This document shows, in pieces, positions 4,829-5,752 of a stretch of 5,752 nt of DNA. The notes beneath the pieces were generated by a model, which had not been told where the DNA came from, did not search any database, and saw nothing but the letters and a program-made list of their open reading frames with translations. A program made the position numbers and the translations under genes. The stretch's first letter is position 1. Every line of letters begins with the position of its first letter. This stretch comes from Propionibacteriaceae bacterium (GTDB lineage Bacteria > Actinomycetota > Actinomycetes > Propionibacteriales > Propionibacteriaceae), in NCBI GenBank assembly GCA_003451975.1, contig DMIX01000365.1:1-5752 (forward strand), in the 5' to 3' direction.

Positions 4829-5752
4829 GCACCACTTGATAAGGGTTCCAGGTTGAGAGCGTGTAGCGCAGCACCAGCTCTGCGCCGTCACGACGGACGT
4901 CGAACAGATACGGCGCATAGGCGCCCCCCGTACTGCGGGCTTGCACGCCAAACAGATCATCGGACACCGGATCGCCGGCTCGTGCCTTGATGAAGCGACG
5001 CTGCACATCGTCGACCATTCCCACAGCCACCCAATCCATCAGGCTCAGTCTCGGCGTCCACGGCCCCGCCGGCCGGTCGGCCCAGCGCAGCGTCACCGCC
5101 ATGCCGGCGGGATCAGCCGGACCAGACATCGACAACAACAGATAGCGGCCCACCTCGGGAACCCAGCGCACCGAGATCTCACCCAGAGCCGCCGGGCCGA
5201 ACAGAGGCGCCGCGTCCGCCTCGGAATCACTCCAGCCGGATCCGTCCCAGAACTGCAGGCTGAGGTCGGTGCCCCTGCGCTGGGGTAGTGCAGCGACCCG
5301 AAGCATCGCCAGCCGTAGCTCGGATGCCCGATAGGAGCCGGTTCCCCACAGCAGCACGACCTCGCCGTCGCCACCAGCGCCGGGTATCTCACGGGCGGGC
5401 CGCACCTGGGCGGAAATGTTGATGAAATGCCGATCACTCACGGTGGCCAGACCATCGAACTGCACCGGGTGATGGCGACGGTTCGCGTCCAGCACCGGGT
5501 GCGGGTTACGCGCGCGAGCCAGCACCGATCGCCCCATGGTGACGCCGTTGCGGAAATGATTGCTGGAGAAGAACCCGTACCACTGGCCGGCCACCGAAAT
5601 CGCATCCAAGGGCACGTCGTACTCCCCCATGGTGGCCCGGGAAACGCGCAGCGGCGATCCATGGAAGCGCACCACCGGAAGCGGGTTGGAGTCGAGTACC
5701 TCCGCGATCGAATCCCTGGTGACCAGCCACGGACGGGTCCAGTGGGTATCGC
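4794..5752 (-). CDS. DUF4185 family protein, 5' end beyond the window
   Basis: The frame is open from the right edge to TGA at 4796-4794, giving 318 visible C-terminal residues. A GTG at 5675 is the first start-like codon of the longest in-window reading, but the frame continues upstream without a stop (DTHWTRPWLVTRDS and on), so the true start lies outside. Motifs fit DUF4185: WYGFFSSNHF, RSVLARARNPHPV, VLLWGTGSYR, VRWVPEVGRYLLL, and near the C-terminus GGAYAPYLF and STWNPYQVVLMQHRL. The family has a beta-propeller-like fold resembling glycoside hydrolases, but no activity is established to my knowledge. The N-terminus, where a signal peptide would show, is missing, so location is unknown. 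No catalytic residue can be assigned. The gene converges with the TMEM175-type gene and its last 35 nt overlap that gene's end. No functional tie to the nif genes is visible. Confidence 0.82.
   Translation of the reverse strand, partial: DTHWTRPWLVTRDSIAEVLDSNPLPVVRFHGSPLRVSRATMGEYDVPLDAISVAGQWYGFFSSNHFRNGVTMGRSVLARARNPHPVLDANRRHHPVQFDGLATVSDRHFINISAQVRPAREIPGAGGDGEVVLLWGTGSYRASELRLAMLRVAALPQRRGTDLSLQFWDGSGWSDSEADAAPLFGPAALGEISVRWVPEVGRYLLLSMSGPADPAGMAVTLRWADRPAGPWTPRLSLMDWVAVGMVDDVQRRFIKARAGDPVSDDLFGVQARSTGGAYAPYLFDVRRDGAELVLRYTLSTWNPYQVVLMQHRLVPGEF
4802..4833. terminator. Overlapping hairpins at the convergent gene ends
   Basis: Two alternative 6-bp stems share bases here: CACCGG 4802-4807 with CCGGTG 4815-4820, and GGTGCT 4817-4822 with AGCACC 4828-4833. 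Both lie at the overlap of two tail-to-tail genes, so either could act as a bidirectional transcription end. No U-tract follows on either strand. The stems are short and partly coding, so support is modest. Confidence 0.3.

Noticed and set aside
4941..5288. 115-codon + strand open frame opposite the DUF4185 gene
   Set aside because: It is His/Arg/Pro-rich, without family motifs, and lies opposite a gene with recognisable conserved motifs.

Overview
The window is high-GC bacterial DNA with dense coding, strong GGAGG-type ribosome binding sites and G/C-rich third codon positions. The intergenic repeat built on CCCTGAGCTTGACGAAGGG / TTCGACAAGCTCAG resembles repeats I associate with actinobacterial genomes. 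The last two genes (a TMEM175-type channel and a DUF4185 protein) also fit an actinobacterium. The taxonomic call, perhaps a Propionibacteriaceae-like anaerobe or facultative anaerobe, is inference. The nitrogenase genes look more like those of heliobacteria and clostridia than the classical proteobacterial types.

Bases 1-3984 are the 3' part of a nitrogen-fixation operon on the + strand: the end of a nifE-like gene, then nifN, nifB and nifV. Spacing is tight (1, 10 and 24 nt) and each complete gene has its own Shine-Dalgarno sequence. NifE and NifN form the scaffold on which the iron-molybdenum cofactor precursor matures. NifB is the radical-SAM enzyme that builds the Fe-S-C core (NifB-co) delivered to NifEN. 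NifV makes homocitrate, the organic ligand of the finished cofactor. The fragment is therefore a FeMo-cofactor biosynthesis module; nifHDK would be expected upstream. There is no separate nifX or ferredoxin gene between nifN and nifB, but NifB carries a C-terminal NifX-like domain.

Bases 3985-4192 are non-coding. They hold a GC-rich hairpin just after nifV (possible terminator), one inverted REP-like element, and a 39-bp tandem repeat of about 2.8 copies. The repeat is open in the frame of the next gene, so it can be mistaken for coding sequence.

Bases 4193-4828 encode a six-helix TMEM175/DUF1211-type membrane protein on the + strand. It converges on, and overlaps by 35 nt, a DUF4185-family gene on the - strand. 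That gene runs off the right edge of the window, so its 5' end is missing. Neither gene has an evident link to nitrogen fixation; the nif operon appears to end at nifV.

I see no CRISPR array, tRNA, rRNA, insertion sequence or phage gene. I do not see a wholly new system. The most notable points are a nif module in an apparently non-Frankia actinobacterium, a NifN with NifK-like cysteine spacing, and a NifV that departs from its family's signature motifs at several positions.
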